Below, in pieces: positions 4,681 through 5,701 of a DNA stretch of 5,701 bases. This DNA is from Ponticaulis sp. GTDB taxonomy: Bacteria; Pseudomonadota; Alphaproteobacteria; Caulobacterales; Hyphomonadaceae. The DNA lies in NCBI GenBank assembly GCA_002699325.1, contig PABS01000022.1:1-5701 (forward strand), read 5' to 3'. Within the stretch, counting starts at the first letter, position 1. Each line of letters begins with the position of its first letter. A program made the position numbers and the translations under genes. The notes beneath the pieces were generated by a model. It worked only from the letters and a program-made list of their open reading frames with translations, did not search any database and had not been told where the DNA came from.

Positions 4681-5421
4681 ATGCAGACCGATAGCGCCTT
4701 TTCACTTTCACATGCCAGGCTTCATGCCCGTACTGCAGGTCTGCTTTATCTCTACATTATCGTGGCCGGGGTATTGGGTGAAAGCCTTGTGCGCGGTGGG
4801 GTGATTGATTTTTCAGCTCCACTCCAGACTTTGCAGGCCATCGAGGCGAGCCAAATCGTATGGCGCGCTCATATTTTTTTCGAAATCCTTGTGCTGTGCT
4901 GTGATGTCGGCATTGCCGTCCTGCTATATGTTCTGCTCAAGCCCGCAGGGCATGTCCTCTCGCTTGCGGCAGCCTTCTTCAGACTCGCCATGATTGGCGT
5001 GTCGGGGGTCAAAACGCTCTTCCTTCTTGTGCCTCTTTTATTTATCGGTGATGGGTCTTGGTTTGCCGGCTTCAATCAGGAACAGGCGGCTGGCGTGAGC
5101 GTGCTCTTTCTACGGCTGCACGCTCTGACATTCAGTATCAGCCTGATCTTCTTTGGCTTTTGCTGTGTCGCTAAAGGTTGGCTGATCCTGCGCGCCATCT
5201 ATCTACCGAGCTTTCTCGGCGCCTTTCTGGCGATTGCTGGAGGATGTTACTTGGTCAATAGCGCTGTAAACATTCTTATGCCGGACTACTCATCATTCCT
5301 GTTCCCATGGATCCTGCTGCCCTGCCTCATTGCAGAACTCGCTCTGGCACTATGGCTTCTCATTCGTGGCATCGACGCTGAAAAGCTCGCAGCACAACCT
5401 GGTCAGGCTAAGCCCGGATAA
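4681..5421 (+). CDS. DUF4386 family integral membrane protein
   Basis: This 246-residue protein has about six membrane helices: near residues 18-37, 63-86, 92-122, 138-165, 176-200 and 207-229. It matches the DUF4386 pattern throughout. The opening is ARTAGLLYLYIIVAGVLGES, followed by a polar loop with LQAIEAS. A second helix pair has LLYVLLKPAG, and then come the conserved FFRLAMIGV, LIFFGFCCVAKGWLILRAIYLPSFLG, and a final ELALALWLLIRG. Length is typical of the family, and the protein appears complete. No enzymatic motif is visible and the family's function is not established. The ATG at 4681 has a GTGAGGG ribosome site seven bases upstream. A perfect TTGACA lies at 4616-4621, but no acceptable -10 follows at 16-18 bases, so its promoter is unresolved. 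The upstream terminator separates it from the lipoproteins. Its 3' end overlaps the convergent PhoX-family gene by 14 bases. Confidence 0.9.
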   Translation: MQTDSAFSLSHARLHARTAGLLYLYIIVAGVLGESLVRGGVIDFSAPLQTLQAIEASQIVWRAHIFFEILVLCCDVGIAVLLYVLLKPAGHVLSLAAAFFRLAMIGVSGVKTLFLLVPLLFIGDGSWFAGFNQEQAAGVSVLFLRLHALTFSISLIFFGFCCVAKGWLILRAIYLPSFLGAFLAIAGGCYLVNSAVNILMPDYSSFLFPWILLPCLIAELALALWLLIRGIDAEKLAAQPGQAKPG

Positions 5422-5701
5422 TGCTTGCCCATGGCCCCCGGATCGCAAAAGTCGTTCCGGGGGTCTGGACATTCACAAACAAGGTTTCGCCGTCGGGTGC
5501 AAAGCAGGCCCCGGCAAATTCAGAATCGCCCGGATGCGCATTGCGGGCAATCGGATAAACCTGGCCCTCCGGCGACACCCCGCGCACAAACTGATCGTTT
5601 GAACCGTCTTCGCACACCACCAGATCGCCCCAGGGCGCGGCGACGATATTGTCGCACATATCCATATCCGCCGCCGACTGGCTCTCATAGTGGAGTACCA
5701 G
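5408..5701 (-). CDS. PhoX/DUF839 family protein, C-terminal fragment
   Basis: The gene enters from the right edge; 97 C-terminal residues and the TAG stop are present, and the frame is open to the last base. The sequence begins LVLHYESQSAADMDMCDNIV and continues with the family signature PWGDLVVCEDG. It then has a blade ending in VYPIARN and the terminal motif EFAGACFAPDGETLFVNVQTPGTTFAI, followed by GPW. This is characteristic of the C-terminal end of PhoX-type (DUF839) proteins, beta-propellers that include Tat-exported, calcium-dependent alkaline phosphatases. Whether this member is a phosphatase cannot be judged, because most metal ligands lie outside the window. An ATG at 5665 is internal and not the start, since the family pattern continues upstream of it. 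The stop lies inside the end of the opposing DUF4386 gene. Confidence 0.88.
   Translation of the reverse strand: MVLHYESQSAADMDMCDNIVAAPWGDLVVCEDGSNDQFVRGVSPEGQVYPIARNAHPGDSEFAGACFAPDGETLFVNVQTPGTTFAIRGPWASIIRA

Noticed and set aside
1..5701. tRNA genes, rRNA, CRISPR arrays, phage attachment sites
   Set aside because: Nothing resembling these was seen by reading; no convincing direct repeats flank the AT-rich segment.

Overview
The window looks like chromosomal DNA of an alphaproteobacterium, probably of the Hyphomonadaceae/Maricaulaceae or Caulobacterales type. The evidence is a packaging-gene set resembling the Rhodobacter-type gene transfer agent (GTA), two exact alphaproteobacterial general-stress (EcfG-type) promoters, small 'CQT' lipoproteins, and high GC content outside one AT-rich patch. 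The lineage is inferred from gene style only.

Bases 1-2988 (minus strand) hold the start of a phage-head/DNA-packaging operon: a small g1/TerS-position protein, the large terminase (TerL), the HK97-type portal protein, and the first 33 codons of a prohead protease that runs off the left edge. Spacing is tight (26-base overlap, 10-base gap, 11-base overlap), so the genes are probably translationally coupled. The gene order g1-terminase-portal-protease and the TerL sequence style fit a GTA, but a prophage remnant cannot be excluded from this window. Two genes of this operon carry in-frame copies of the same palindromic repeat: one in the N-terminal tail of the g1-like protein and one in the C-terminal tail of the portal. 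Both are read in the frame that gives the peptide DPPPAPPFQGGE.

Bases about 2990-3840 are visibly AT-richer than the rest. They hold one unrecognised minus-strand gene, a possible HEPN-fold protein with an R-x4-H motif, and otherwise no convincing gene. This looks like acquired DNA next to the packaging operon.

Bases 3845-4600 (plus strand) contain two tandem paralogous small lipoprotein genes. Each is preceded by its own exact GGAAC-N16-CGTT promoter, so the pair is predicted to belong to the EcfG/SigT general stress regulon. The pair ends at an intrinsic terminator whose loop is fully complementary to a segment just downstream. Bases 4681-5421 encode a six-helix DUF4386 membrane protein. 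It overlaps by 14 bases, tail to tail, the end of a PhoX/DUF839-family gene that enters from the right edge on the minus strand.
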